Assembly: GCA_030280995.1 (NCBI GenBank)
Contig: JASXTE010000002.1
Coordinates: forward strand, 24,773,683 to 24,837,682
Source: Hemileia vastatrix
Taxonomy: Eukaryota; Basidiomycota; Pucciniomycetes; Pucciniales; Zaghouaniaceae
Direction: 5' to 3'
Length of the DNA: 64,000 bases
This document shows, one piece after another, positions 10,623 to 19,881 of this stretch. Both the position numbers and the translations under genes were made by a program. The notes under the pieces were generated by a model. That model did not search any database and had not been told where the DNA came from. It was given only the letters and a program-made list of their open reading frames with translations. The stretch's first letter is position 1, and each line of letters begins with the position of its first letter.

Positions 10623-11965
10623 TGTGGTACGCGCCTCGCAGAAAGCGTGATTTTAGACCAATCAGCGCGCGTAGTCCAGGAAGACAAAAGGGGAGTTAGC
10701 GCAGCAGGAAATGTAAAAATATAATATGTATTTGTGTGTTTCAAGGAACAAAGGAAATGGAAGGGCGGAAAAAGATTAAGGGTCTGTGCGCTCAGATTTT
10801 GCAGCAAGATGTGCTGCACAATAGGGAACTGTGTATTATTAACTTAGGACTATTACACGCTAAACAATATGGATTTGAACTTTCCAAAAAAAAAAGTATG
10901 TGTTACGCATTAAGAAGAAAGTCATGGATTAAGGACGACTCAAGTGCATGGTATGCTGTACCGCGGCCAGTTGGGAAACTTACTGAGACAATTAATGAAG
11001 AAGGCTAACTAGTAAAGCGAGCTGTCAGAACTACGAACCTAGTATTAAATCAAAGAGAGTGGGGACTCAATCGTAAAACTACCCAAGAGTTAAGGCAACT
11101 AGACACAGCGTTAGGATAAGTCAAACCTGGAACTAGCGCTGAAACAAAACAAGGTATAGTTAAAAGCGCATATGTGGAGAATCAGTGAAACAAGTTAATA
11201 CTAGTTTTAGTAACTATAGGGTCTGATTTAGGCGCTGTAGTTGTTGTAAGCAGTGTAAGTAGCATACTAATAAATTAGTTATTGTTTTACTAATGTGGCG
11301 CTAGAGTCAGCACTGGAGATCCATTAGGGAACTGTGTCTTGAGCGCTGGAAGAATATAAAAGGAGGACTATTAGGTAGGGACAAAGGGAGAGGACTGTTC
11401 GATCTATCTATTTAGTTAATAAAAATAAGAAAAATTGCATTAGTTGTCATTTTAAAAAGCAGATCATAGAAAAATCAATATAGAGATATATGTGTAGCTA
11501 TAGTCATAGTACCCAGTATAAGATATAAGATCTTTTTGTGATTAATTGTTTTAGAGAATATTAAATGGTATTTCTGAGTCTTTTAGAGTTTGTGCGTCTG
11601 TGTGTGTATTTCATATAGTAAAGTGAAAGAGCGCAACATAGAGAGAATATATAGATTCAGTGGGATTAACTATTATTGAGATATTTTATTACTATAATAA
11701 GGCATATTCAAAGAGAGCGCTTCAAGAGGGAGTAGCTGTGGATAATAGCGCTTGTTAAGAATAGAAATATCCAGATAGTAATACTTGTTTTTCCTTATCT
11801 TTAACTCATCTCAACTTATAAACTTTCTATTCAAATATTAGTGTTACACATTATTACACTGTCTTTAAAAATAAGAGTGGCAGGCGCTTCTTTTTATAAA
11901 TTAGAAAGGAGAACCAACCCATCTCGCATTGTGTCTACTGCTTAGTACTTTAGAACAGTCTAAAA
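10623..11965 (+). repeat. Gyp-A copy 1 3' LTR
   Basis: It begins TGTGGTACGC right after the purine tract GTAGAGGGAGGA. It matches the LTR at 55,134-56,412 and the split LTR at 15,240-28,790. The 3' end is approximate because Gyp-B sequence abuts it. Confidence 0.8.
11355..11363 (+). promoter_or_regulatory. TATA box in Gyp-A LTR
   Basis: TATAAAAGG in the LTR, with AATATAAGA at the same place in the other two copies (about 27,250 and 55,858). It is the likely core promoter for the element's sense RNA. Confidence 0.5.
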
Positions 11966-12676
11966 CGGTCTAACCTTAAGTCTTAGGGTTAAACGCTTAG
12001 TACCATTAAGTAGAGCTTATTTGGCTCTATATTTTATGTCCCAATGTTGTAATAGCTTAATTTTGTGTTTTAAGGGTTTTAGTAGTTGTGGTGGATTTTT
12101 CTAAGTATTTTGGGCTTTGTTGGGGGTTTTTGGTGGTTTTCTGGCTTCAGGGAGGTCTGGCCGCATCTAGGGGGGCCCCTGCCTTGGTTATAAAAGGCTG
12201 GGGAGCTCTTCTAAAGGGTTTTTATTCAATTTGGCTGCCAAAATTGCCAAAATTGTTTCTTTGCATGGATTTTTTAGATGGTGCTCTGTGTGTACATACT
12301 GAATAAGACAGTTTGGGTCAACTTTAATTATCATACAACCATCTGGAGGTGATATCATTGTTCTCACTCTGTTTTCACTCTTTTTTGGCTACAATTGGAT
12401 AGTTTTGTTGCAAGTGCACATTGTTTTTTTTTTCTGGTGTGGATCTTTCTGCATTTCAGGTTTCAGGTTTATTGGTTCTCGGTGGTCTACTATTGGCTAC
12501 TGTCTTGACTTGTTAAGCAGTCAAGAAGTGTGTTGGAAGGGGATAGTAACAGTTTCTAATTTTCTGTAGCAAATAAATCTCACCTGGTATTTCTCAAAGG
12601 GACACCGGCTTTTCTCTCCAGTTTTACTCCAACTCCCTTAGTCAAGGCCTATAGCTAGTACTATAAGATTTTCTAC
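11966..12676 (+). repeat. Gyp-B LTR 3' portion, plus orientation
   Basis: Matches 57,880-58,704, the right-hand part of the Gyp-B 5' LTR, ending in TCTACA. The 5' part of this LTR is missing; the left limit is approximate. Confidence 0.75.
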
Positions 12677-13147
12677 AGCGGGTGGACCACCCTGAAGCCC
12701 AAAAGCCACCAAAAACATCTAATAAAGCCCAAAATACTTAGAAAAATCCACCATGACTACTAAAAAACTTAAAACACAAAATTAAACTATGTTAACATTG
12801 TGGCATGAAAGATAGAGCTAAATAAGCCCTACTTAATGGTACTAAGCACTTGGCCCTAATAATTAAGGTTAGCACATAAAACACAAAAAACAAAATTAAA
12901 CAGCTATCTTTTAGAAATGAAAAATGAGAAAATGACCCCTTAAAACTTAGAATATGAAAAATTTCAACCTGACATAAAATACAGAGAAAAGCCGGGGCTA
13001 GCCAATCGTAGTACACACATAACCATATTCCCAATATTAACTGAATTAAACCTGAAAACCACCCAATTCCTTAACAAATATCAATTAAGAAATACACAAA
13101 CAGCATCAAACAGCCCAACATAGGCCTCTGCCAATGTTGGAAGACCA
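12677..13147 (-). repeat. Gyp-B LTR 5' portion, inverted
   Basis: Reverse complement of the left part of the Gyp-B LTR. It starts TGGTCTTCCAACATTGG at 13,147 in element sense and is the 3' LTR of the inverted Gyp-B fragment to its right. It meets the plus-oriented LTR piece head to head at 12,676/12,677. Confidence 0.75.
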
Positions 13148-13250
13148 AATCCTACCTTCAATTGAGAATTTCCACATTCTCCTTCACTAGAGCCACCATG
13201 TTCACAAATTTTTTAAAATCCATCTCTGAAATGGGTCCCTGTCAATACTA

Positions 13251-13714
13251 GGGGGTATCAATGTTTAGGGATCTGCAATTAGGGATCAGGAATTTTTTTT
13301 CCTGGGATCAGACATTATGAATTGTGGAAGATTCTTATCCACTAGCCCCATGGCTAGTGGATAAGGAATCCGCAATAATGCATTATCCTGCCTCCTATAC
13401 CCCGATTACCATTGGTAATTCCTGATCTCAAACTCATTTCATCCCCGATTGATTGGTATTCAAGTCACATGACATATAATTGTATATGTTATGAATGAAA
13501 GTAGGCCAAGATGTGGTTATGACAGAAAGTTGTCTGATATGTGGTTACGAAAAATTGAGTAGAAATTTTTTGGATAAGAGGTGAGCATTGAGACATAAAG
13601 TGTCTAATAGCCCAATTATTAGCATTAGCAAAAACAATTGCAGAAGATAATTGGGGTATAAGGATTTTTATCTGCAATTAATTTAATTGCATATCCCTGA
13701 ATATTGATACCCCC
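13251..13714. mobile_element. MITE, Tc1/mariner-like, 464 bp
   Basis: Terminal inverted repeats of about 31 bp with three mismatches, beginning GGGGGTATCAAT and containing AGGGAT and TGCAATTA. It is flanked by TA on both sides (13,249-13,250 and 13,715-13,716). There is no transposase inside. A TA target duplication is typical of Tc1/mariner elements. Confidence 0.85.
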
Positions 13715-13777
13715 TACTGTATTGACCACACCCTCATCTGTACCATAAACCCACCAATTCATCCATACATAAATTCA

Positions 13778-14303
13778 TGTGATGCCTGCTATTCCAGAAA
13801 GAAGTATTTCTCCAGACCTGGTCCATTATCATCTGCAACAGATTCAACTCCTCCTCAACCTGGTCCATCTTCCAGAAAAACCAAAAGATCTAGGGCTTCC
13901 ATATTGATACCCAGATTAATCAACAAATTACACCCTTCCAAAATAAGTTCCAGCACCACTAAAACCACTAGCTCTACTATACCTGATCTTTCTGATGGTA
14001 AAACCAATTCTTGTCCATACTGAAATATTAACTGATGACTTTCCGGTTCCTTCCCATCCAGACAGTGATGATGACAATGTGGGAACCGTTGAAACACCAC
14101 CAACCAATCAATTTCCCACCAGTAAGGACAAATTCTGACAACAATCTTCTCAAGAAAAACATCTCATTCTGAAATACTTCCAATCCACTCCTGCTAGAAA
14201 TACACAGGACCTTGAGAAAAGATAACAACTCATCCACAAGATCAAGACTAATGCTGAACCCTTTGTTTCATCTCTTGATTCTATTTTGCCACTTGACTCT
14301 TGA
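13778..14303 (+). pseudogene. Gyp-B antisense gene A homologue, degraded
   Basis: Antisense to the inverted Gyp-B fragment. It starts in CDACYSRKKYF, the basic C-x2-C-x6-C half of a zinc cluster with the last Cys position lost. It continues Ser/Thr/Pro-rich and then, after a frameshift, through TDDFPVPSHPDSDDDNVG to FVSSLDSILPLDS. The same protein, with different damage, is encoded at 63,184-63,690. There are several stops. It occupies the place that gene A holds in Gyp-A, nearest the 3' LTR. Function unknown. Confidence 0.5.
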
Positions 14304-14394
14304 TTTATTTTTTGACTTAGAAATGAAAATTATTTAACACTCTTCAGACTTCCTGAATGTAGCCAATCATAAGAAATTCCTTAGTTTACAGTCT

Positions 14395-14765
14395 TAGGGG
14401 ACTCATCCTCAGTTTTAAGTCTTGGGGGACCGACAGCCCTCATTTTATAGTCTTGGGCGACTCAAAACCCTCAGTTTATAGTCTTGGGTGACCCAAAAAC
14501 TAACTCATAAATACAGAACAAGAGATCAAACCATTAAAGACCAAAGAGAATAACTAACATTCTGGGGTAACTGTTCTACAGAGCTTCCAGATCATCATTT
14601 ACTACCACACTTGCCTTAACTAAATTCAGAGTCTCTCCCTTTGAATTCCCTCTGCCAGGATTACACCAATATCAAATTATCAGTTTATAGTCTTGGGGGA
14701 CTATACCATTTTATAGTTTAAAGTCTTGATAGACTGACCACAGTGTTCAGTTTAAAGTCTTGATG
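14395..14765 (-). repeat. array of AGTC/GACT stem-loop repeats (inverted Gyp-B copy)
   Basis: About seven units on the minus strand of the form AGTC-(5 nt)-GACT-WTAAACTG, irregularly spaced. It is the counterpart of 62,669-63,095. Confidence 0.75.
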
Positions 14766-14922
14766 GAAATCCTACACTTTGTCTAAAAGACAGAACCAAT
14801 TTCATGCACAATACTCCACAACCATCCAGCTGAACTTCCAATTTCACTTCATCATCTACCCATCACTTATAAATTTTTTTATTCTTCTCTCTTTTCTCTT
14901 CATTGTTATCTCATCACAGATT

Positions 14923-15239
14923 ATGGCTGGATCCTCTAATTTTTACCCATCATACCTTACTTCACTGCTCCCAAGGACTATTCTTGCAAACAGTGCATCC
15001 ACATGTGCAGACCTTGAAATTTTACTCTTCCAACCCCTGAGGCCAAACTCTACAACAGGGCCTGTGATTCTTGCAATTCCTAAAAGAAAATATGTGAAAG
15101 AGACCCCAATTATCCTATACCACCACCTTCACCTTCACATAAATACATCTCCAGATCCTCTAATAGATCCCCATAGCTTGGTCCTGCTTCTTCCTCTTTA
15201 TCTTCAGCTCCATCCAGAAGATCCTGGTGTGGCATGCAC
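14923..15239 (+). pseudogene. Gyp-B antisense gene B homologue, Zn2Cys6-like, degraded
   Basis: In one frame the plus strand reads DYSCKQCIHMCRP, a stop, NFTLPTPEAKLYNR, then RACDSCNS, a stop, KKIC. The spacing is C-x2-C-x6-(TGA)-x15-C-x2-C-x6-C, matching Gyp-A gene B if the TGA was once a Cys codon. An ATG at 14,923 (MAGSSNFYP) is in another frame, so an intron or frameshift lies between. The gene is cut at the right by the Gyp-A LTR. Homology rests on cysteine spacing, the preceding P(K/R)D, and position. Confidence 0.5.
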
Positions 15240-15683
15240 ATACCAGGTAACTTATCTTTTAAAACAATCAGCTTGTGTATCCCTGGAAGAACAAAGGAGA
15301 AGCATAGCGCAGAAGATAGAACTATTATAAATATGTAATTATGGTTTTAAAAGAACAAAGGCAAAGAGAAGCGTGGAAGAGGATTAGGCTCTGTGCACTC
15401 CGACTTTGCAGCACACATAAAGAAATTATCAACTTAGGAGTGCAAGCGCTGAACATTATGGATCTGTATTTTCCAATAATTGTGTTTTATGTGTTAAGGA
15501 AGGCCTCAAGTACATAGTATACTGCACCTCAGCTAGTGTGGTAACTTACTAAAATAGGTAATGTAAGTTGAAGAAGCTAATAAGTTAAGTCAATTTTCAG
15601 AACTATGGACTTAGTAATGAAACAAAGAGAATGGGGACTTGATCACAAAATTACCCAAGAGTCATGGAGACTAGGATCAGCGC

Positions 15684-17110
15684 TGTGGCATTCCAAATCT
15701 GGGTAGGCTACTTAGGTGAAAATTTGATTGGACCTTGGTTGGAAGAAAATCATGGTGTTAGCAGGTGTTAATTTGGTTGAAGGGAGTTAACTAAATTTTT
15801 TTTGGGTGGATTTATGGTGATTTTTGGAGGATTTATGGTGTTTTTTTGGAGGATTTATGGTGTTTTGGAATGGATATATGTTGGTATTCCTATTGTTATT
15901 TGATGGTTTCATGGATTGGTTATTTATATTACTGGATTTTCTAGGCCTATCTTGGTATTTTTGGTGGATGCAGTGTGCTCATGGAGTAGCCATTTTTTTC
16001 TGGTGCGCTCCGGTTTGCTCCGGTGATTTTCCGGTGCAAAAGCAAAGTGTACTGGAAAAATTCTGTCATTGTGGAAAAGTTTGGTTATGGTGAAAAGATT
16101 AATTCACTCTGGGCAAATTAGCTCATTATGGCAAAATGAGCTCATTGTGGCAAAATTTGCTCACAATGGGAAAGTCTGATCACCAGTGCAAAGTTTGGTC
16201 ACTGCAGAAAAGTCTGGGCACTGTGGTAAAGTTTGGTCACTGCAGAAAAGTCTGGGCACTGTGGTAAAGTTTGGTCACTGCAGAAAAGTCTGGGCACTGT
16301 GGTAAAGTTTGGTCACTGTAGAAAAGTCTGATAACCAGTGGAAATTTTGGCCACTGAAGAAATTTTTGGCTATTGTGGCAAAATTTGGTTAGAATTTATC
16401 ATGCTTGTTAGATCAATAGTTTATTGCAGATCCTATGCATGTAGGGTATTGTTGGAAAGGTCTGGAGGAGGAGAATCAGATAGAAGGGAGAGAATCTTAA
16501 TCTTCTACATGTTTTTTGTCTTTTAGTTTCGATAATAAGGGTCTTTTTTGATAATTAACAATATTTAACTTATAACAACAATTATAATAAAAAATATCAA
16601 CATATAGGGTACCATTGGATAGCTCTTATCTTTGGTGACTCAAATTTATTTCTTTTCTTATAAAATCTATAAAATAAAAATATAATAAAAAAACACTCTT
16701 TAATTTTGGTGGGAAACTGGGTAAATCTGGGGCAGACCTTTAACAAGGCACCTTTGAACAGATCATCCCAAGGGTAGTTTCTGGGGTACTTTACAGTACT
16801 TTTCAGTCTCTGGGGAAAGTGTTGCGGCTTGTTCTAAGTATTTGCTGTGACTAGTATCAGTGTAATCTGGTATTAGGTATCTGTTTTGGGGTGTAATCAT
16901 TTATTGCACTTATTTTTTTTCTATATTATAGGTTTCCAACACTTTCAAAGTCTTTCTCTTAGATTTTCAACTTATCCAACTCTTCAAGCAGATCTTCAAG
17001 CTTAGTTAATTGAATCTTACGTTTACTTAGAGGCACAGGGATTTCTTTTTGTTTTTCCAACTCCCTTGGATTCTGCTTGCAGAAAGGTGACTGTAGGAGT
17101 CTACTCTACA
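15684..17110 (+). repeat. Gyp-C 5' LTR
   Basis: Near-identical to 25,568-27,004. It contains the 38-bp repeats at 16,191-16,330. Confidence 0.93.
16191..16330 (+). repeat. 38-bp tandem repeats in Gyp-C LTR
   Basis: Three full units at 16,191, 16,229 and 16,267 plus a partial, each containing TTTGGTCACTGCAGAAAAGT and GGGCACTGTGG. More degenerate relatives extend left to about 16,040. The 3' LTR carries the equivalent block at about 26,080-26,265 with a different arrangement. Confidence 0.88.
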
Positions 17111-17114
17111 TTTT

Positions 17115-17131
17115 TGGCGCCCAACGTGGGG
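17115..17131 (+). promoter_or_regulatory. Gyp-C primer-binding site, tRNA-Lys
   Basis: TGGCGCCCAACGTGGGG lies 4 nt after the LTR. It is complementary to the 3' end of the tRNA-Lys(CTT) class, the same primer as the Lys1,2-primed retroviruses. Gyp-B has the one-base variant TGGCTCCCAACGTGGGG. Confidence 0.85.
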
Positions 17132-17280
17132 TTTGAATTCTCTAGCTTCTGAAGAAACTTACTTGTTGGACTTCTGGATTTTGGTTTTCTGGTTGTTGGA
17201 TTTTGATTGGTTGGTTATCTGGTGATTCTGGTAACTGGGTGTACTAGTACAGGATCTGTGGTAATAGGGATCTAGGTATA

Positions 17281-17396
17281 GGGCTGAACCCTTGCTAGAT
17301 CTGTTGTTTTTGTTTTTGTTTGTTGTTTTATCCTAGTAAAGGGCTGAACCCTTGTAGGATATTGTCGGTTGTCTGGTAAAGGGCTGAACCCTTGCA
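17281..17396 (+). other. three AAGGG-CTGAA-CCCTT hairpins in Gyp-C leader
   Basis: GGGCTGAACCC occurs at about 17,282, 17,340 and 17,382. The second and third copies are extended to AAGGGCTGAACCCTT, a perfect 5-bp stem with a CTGAA loop; the first has TAGGG. They lie between the primer-binding site and gag, where retroelement packaging or dimerisation signals sit. Confidence 0.65.
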
Positions 17397-17425
17397 GATT
17401 TTATTGGTTTCTGGTGCTATTTGGG

Positions 17426-18499
17426 ATGTCTTTTCCATCTGGTGCTGGTGTTATTGCTGCTGCTGCTGATGGTGTCAGGCCTTCAGTAAGGATTCAAACT
17501 TGGGATGGGCCCAAGTTTGTTGGTGATGATGTAAAGTGGTTTTTGGGCAGATATGAGGCTGCTTCTGGAATTGATGGGGTCTCTCATTTAGATATGGTGA
17601 AGTATGTAATCTTTTTCATTCGTGATAGGGAAGTTGAGAAGAAGATTACTGGTATGGAGGGTTATAAGACTAGGGATTGGAAAAGGCTTAGTAGGGAAAT
17701 GGTGGATAGATGGGGAGTCAGATATTCAATGGTGGATTTAAATAAGGTTGTTGGAAAATTGCAAGTGCAGGGTGGAATAAATTCTTTAGTGAGTTATAGG
17801 AAATTTTTTGGTAGTTTTGAAACTGTGGTGGAATATCTGGTGGAGGTAGAGGAATTGGCTCATGAAAATGCATTCAAAGATTTATTTTGGTCCGCTTTTG
17901 GGAGGGATGTTATGATGGATGTGTTAAAGGAGTTGTCTAGGAAGGGTTTGATGAAAACCTTACCTAATGGGGAGCAGAAGTTGCCTGCTCTTAAGGTGGT
18001 TAAAGAATTGGTGGAGTCTCACCTCAAGCTTTTGGCTGTGGACAGTTATCAAGAAACCTGTACACAGTATGTCAGCAAAATTAATGAAGTTTTGGCTGAT
18101 AATAAAAATATTATGAAGAAGGCTCAGGAGGCAAGAAAAGCTCAGTTGGGGAAACCAGTTCCAAAGGTGGATAAGAATGTGGATAAGGAGATGGTGGATC
18201 AATTGGCTGACTTAACGAAGCAATTGAAAATTTTTGTTCAAGAAACTCAGAAGGCCAGCAGGGTTTCAGCTTCTTCTTCATCATCTTATTCAAGTAGAGG
18301 TTATGATAGGAGGAATGGTGGTACTGTTGATGTTTGGATTTGTTCCTACTGTAACCGGAAGGGACATAAGTCTAATGATTGTTGGACTTTGAATAGGGAT
18401 CAGGCTGCTGGTAGAGTAAAATTTGATGGAAAGGTATTTAGGTTTCCTGATGGATCTTTTATCAATCCCAGTGAAGATCAGGCTCCTTTGGATTGGTGA
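17426..18499 (+). CDS. Gyp-C gag
   Basis: Start chosen at MSFPSGAG (17,426), because the upstream ATG at 17,369 reads through the leader hairpins. The protein has about 357 residues: a helical capsid-like body (RIQTWDGPKF, RDWKRLSREMV, FWSAFGRDV), a Ser-rich linker, and one zinc knuckle CSYCNRKGHKSNDC (C-x2-C-x4-H-x4-C) near residue 310. The frame is intact. Gag coats the RNA and forms the cytoplasmic particle. It ends in TGA 11 nt before the next ATG, so ORF2 may be reached by reinitiation. The Gyp-B gag at 58,946 is homologous. Confidence 0.9.
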   Translation: MSFPSGAGVIAAAADGVRPSVRIQTWDGPKFVGDDVKWFLGRYEAASGIDGVSHLDMVKYVIFFIRDREVEKKITGMEGYKTRDWKRLSREMVDRWGVRYSMVDLNKVVGKLQVQGGINSLVSYRKFFGSFETVVEYLVEVEELAHENAFKDLFWSAFGRDVMMDVLKELSRKGLMKTLPNGEQKLPALKVVKELVESHLKLLAVDSYQETCTQYVSKINEVLADNKNIMKKAQEARKAQLGKPVPKVDKNVDKEMVDQLADLTKQLKIFVQETQKASRVSASSSSSYSSRGYDRRNGGTVDVWICSYCNRKGHKSNDCWTLNRDQAAGRVKFDGKVFRFPDGSFINPSEDQAPLDW

Positions 18500-18510
18500 G
18501 GAGGAATAGT

Positions 18511-19881
18511 ATGGGTCAAAAGAGAGCTAGGTATGAGGAATAGCCTACTGTGGCTTCTTCTGGTACTGGAAATAATTCTGGAGATAAGGGGAAGGAAAAA
18601 GAGGTTAGTAAGGCTACTTTATCTACTTCATATGGTAATTTGGAGTTAGTAAAGGTTGTTAAGGCGGATGGTGAGTTTATGGCTGGTGTATATGATGTGG
18701 AGGCTGCTAGGAGGGCCGCTGCTTCTAAAGCTAGAAGCAGTATTTCTAATCAGTTAAGTTCAAGAGGTGGAAAGGCGGATTCTAAGAAGGCTGAAGATCC
18801 CAAGAAGATTTATAAGCCTGAAGAGATTTGTCAGATGCAGAAGGGTATAGCTGATATGGGTCCCCCTAGTTTTGGTGCTTTTGATCTTAATGGTGATCCT
18901 ATGCCTTTGGATGATGGTTCAGATACAGAGGAGGATGTGCCTTTGGCTTCTTTGCCTAGGCCAATGGAGGGAGTTAGAACTACTGTTGATGTTTCTGGTT
19001 TGGTCTCTGTGGATGGAAAGGCTCATGGGGATAATTCTGACGTGGAGATGTGTGATGTTTTTGGTAATGTAGGACCTCAGGAGTCTTCTAGGGCAAAGGT
19101 TGCTAGGAGTAAGGCTCATTATGAGAGGCCATTGGTTTCTGGTCAAGAGAATGCTATGGATGTTGTTTTGGGAAGGGTGAATCAGCTTCAGATTCCATTA
19201 TCTTTGGGTGAATTGTTCACGATTAGCCCAGCCCTTTCTGAAAAGCAGAGGAAGAATTTGACTAGGAGAAGAGTGGCTACTGGTGAGGTGGAGTATATGT
19301 GTGAAAATGTGGAGAAGTTTGGTAATGAGTTGGAGACTCATTTGTCTGCTCCTTTGGGATATTTGGTGGTTTCTTTAAATGGCAAAGATGTGAAGGCATT
19401 GGTTGATTCAGGCTCACAAATAAATTTAATTTCATTGGATCAAGCAACTAGTCTGGATTTGCCAATTGAAGCTGGTGTCGGAGGAAATCTCAGAGTGATA
19501 GGTGGTCATGCTACTGAGTTGATTGGTACAGAGGAGCATGTAAAGTTAGGTGTAGGTGGAGCTGTTGGAAAAGTTCATTTTTATGTGGCTAGAGGAGCTG
19601 TGAAGACAGTTTTAGGAGGTCCATTTTTGATGGATTTTGAGGCCAAGATTGGTTATCAGTCTGGTGTTGGGATTAGTTTGGAGATTACTGGGGAGGATAT
19701 GAGGCGGTTACATATGAGGTTGGCACCCCCAGGTGATGAAGGTTGGGAAACTAGGCCTGGTGTTTCTACATCCTGTAAGTGTTGCACTTGCATTAGGAAG
19801 AGAAAAGATTTGAAGTCCTCTTCTGGTGTATTTGAGGATAGTGGTGATCATTTTGTTGGTGACCCTTCTTTTTTAGGGTAG
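18511..19881 (+). CDS. Gyp-C ORF2: linker and aspartic protease
   Basis: Begins MGQKRARYEE at 18,511, with one in-frame TAG at 18,541, then open for 446 codons. The N-terminal half is low-complexity and charged. The retropepsin domain lies near residues 270-375: LGYLVVSLNGKDVKALVDSG (catalytic DSG), then TVLGGPFLMDF. It cleaves the polyprotein in the particle. The frame is -1 relative to gag and ends TTA GGG TAG with a T TTT TTA heptamer directly upstream; RT-integrase follows in the -1 frame. A Cys cluster near the end (SCKCCTCIRKRK) is unexplained. The TAG could be a recent mutation, or translation could start downstream. Confidence 0.82.
19869..19875 (+). promoter_or_regulatory. putative -1 ribosomal frameshift site T TTT TTA
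   Basis: The heptamer sits in the codons TCT TTT TTA GGG TAG at the end of ORF2. A one-base backward slip enters the open pol frame (AGG GTA GAA AGG GCT). It is the same heptamer as a well-known retroviral gag-pol slip site. Gyp-A copy 2 has the same -1 arrangement at about 31,310, but the heptamer there reads TTTTCAT. Confidence 0.75.

Larger units (their letters stand above)
6346..11965 (+). mobile_element. Gyp-A copy 1, 3' part of a Ty3/gypsy element
   Basis: It starts abruptly at the copia LTR edge, in mid-pol. It contains integrase and the GPY/F region on plus, two spliced genes on minus (7987-8924 and 9653-10,480), a polypurine-like GAGGGAGGA, and the 3' LTR from 10,623. It aligns along its length with Gyp-A copy 2 at about 51,535-56,412. 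Its reading frames are much less damaged than those of copy 2, so it is the younger or better-kept copy. Confidence 0.88.
13148..15239 (-). mobile_element. Gyp-B copy 1, inverted 3' internal region
   Basis: The reverse complement aligns with 62,650-63,690 of Gyp-B copy 2, including the array of AGTC/GACT stem-loops (14,395-14,765) and the antisense gene A region. It is interrupted by the MITE at 13,251-13,714 and cut at 15,240, where the Gyp-A copy 2 LTR begins. Confidence 0.75.

Noticed and set aside
14779..15330. 183-codon plus-strand frame with an apparent hydrophobic start
   Set aside because: It runs across the Gyp-B/Gyp-A junction at 15,240, and the zinc-cluster reading is in another frame; a secreted protein is not supported.
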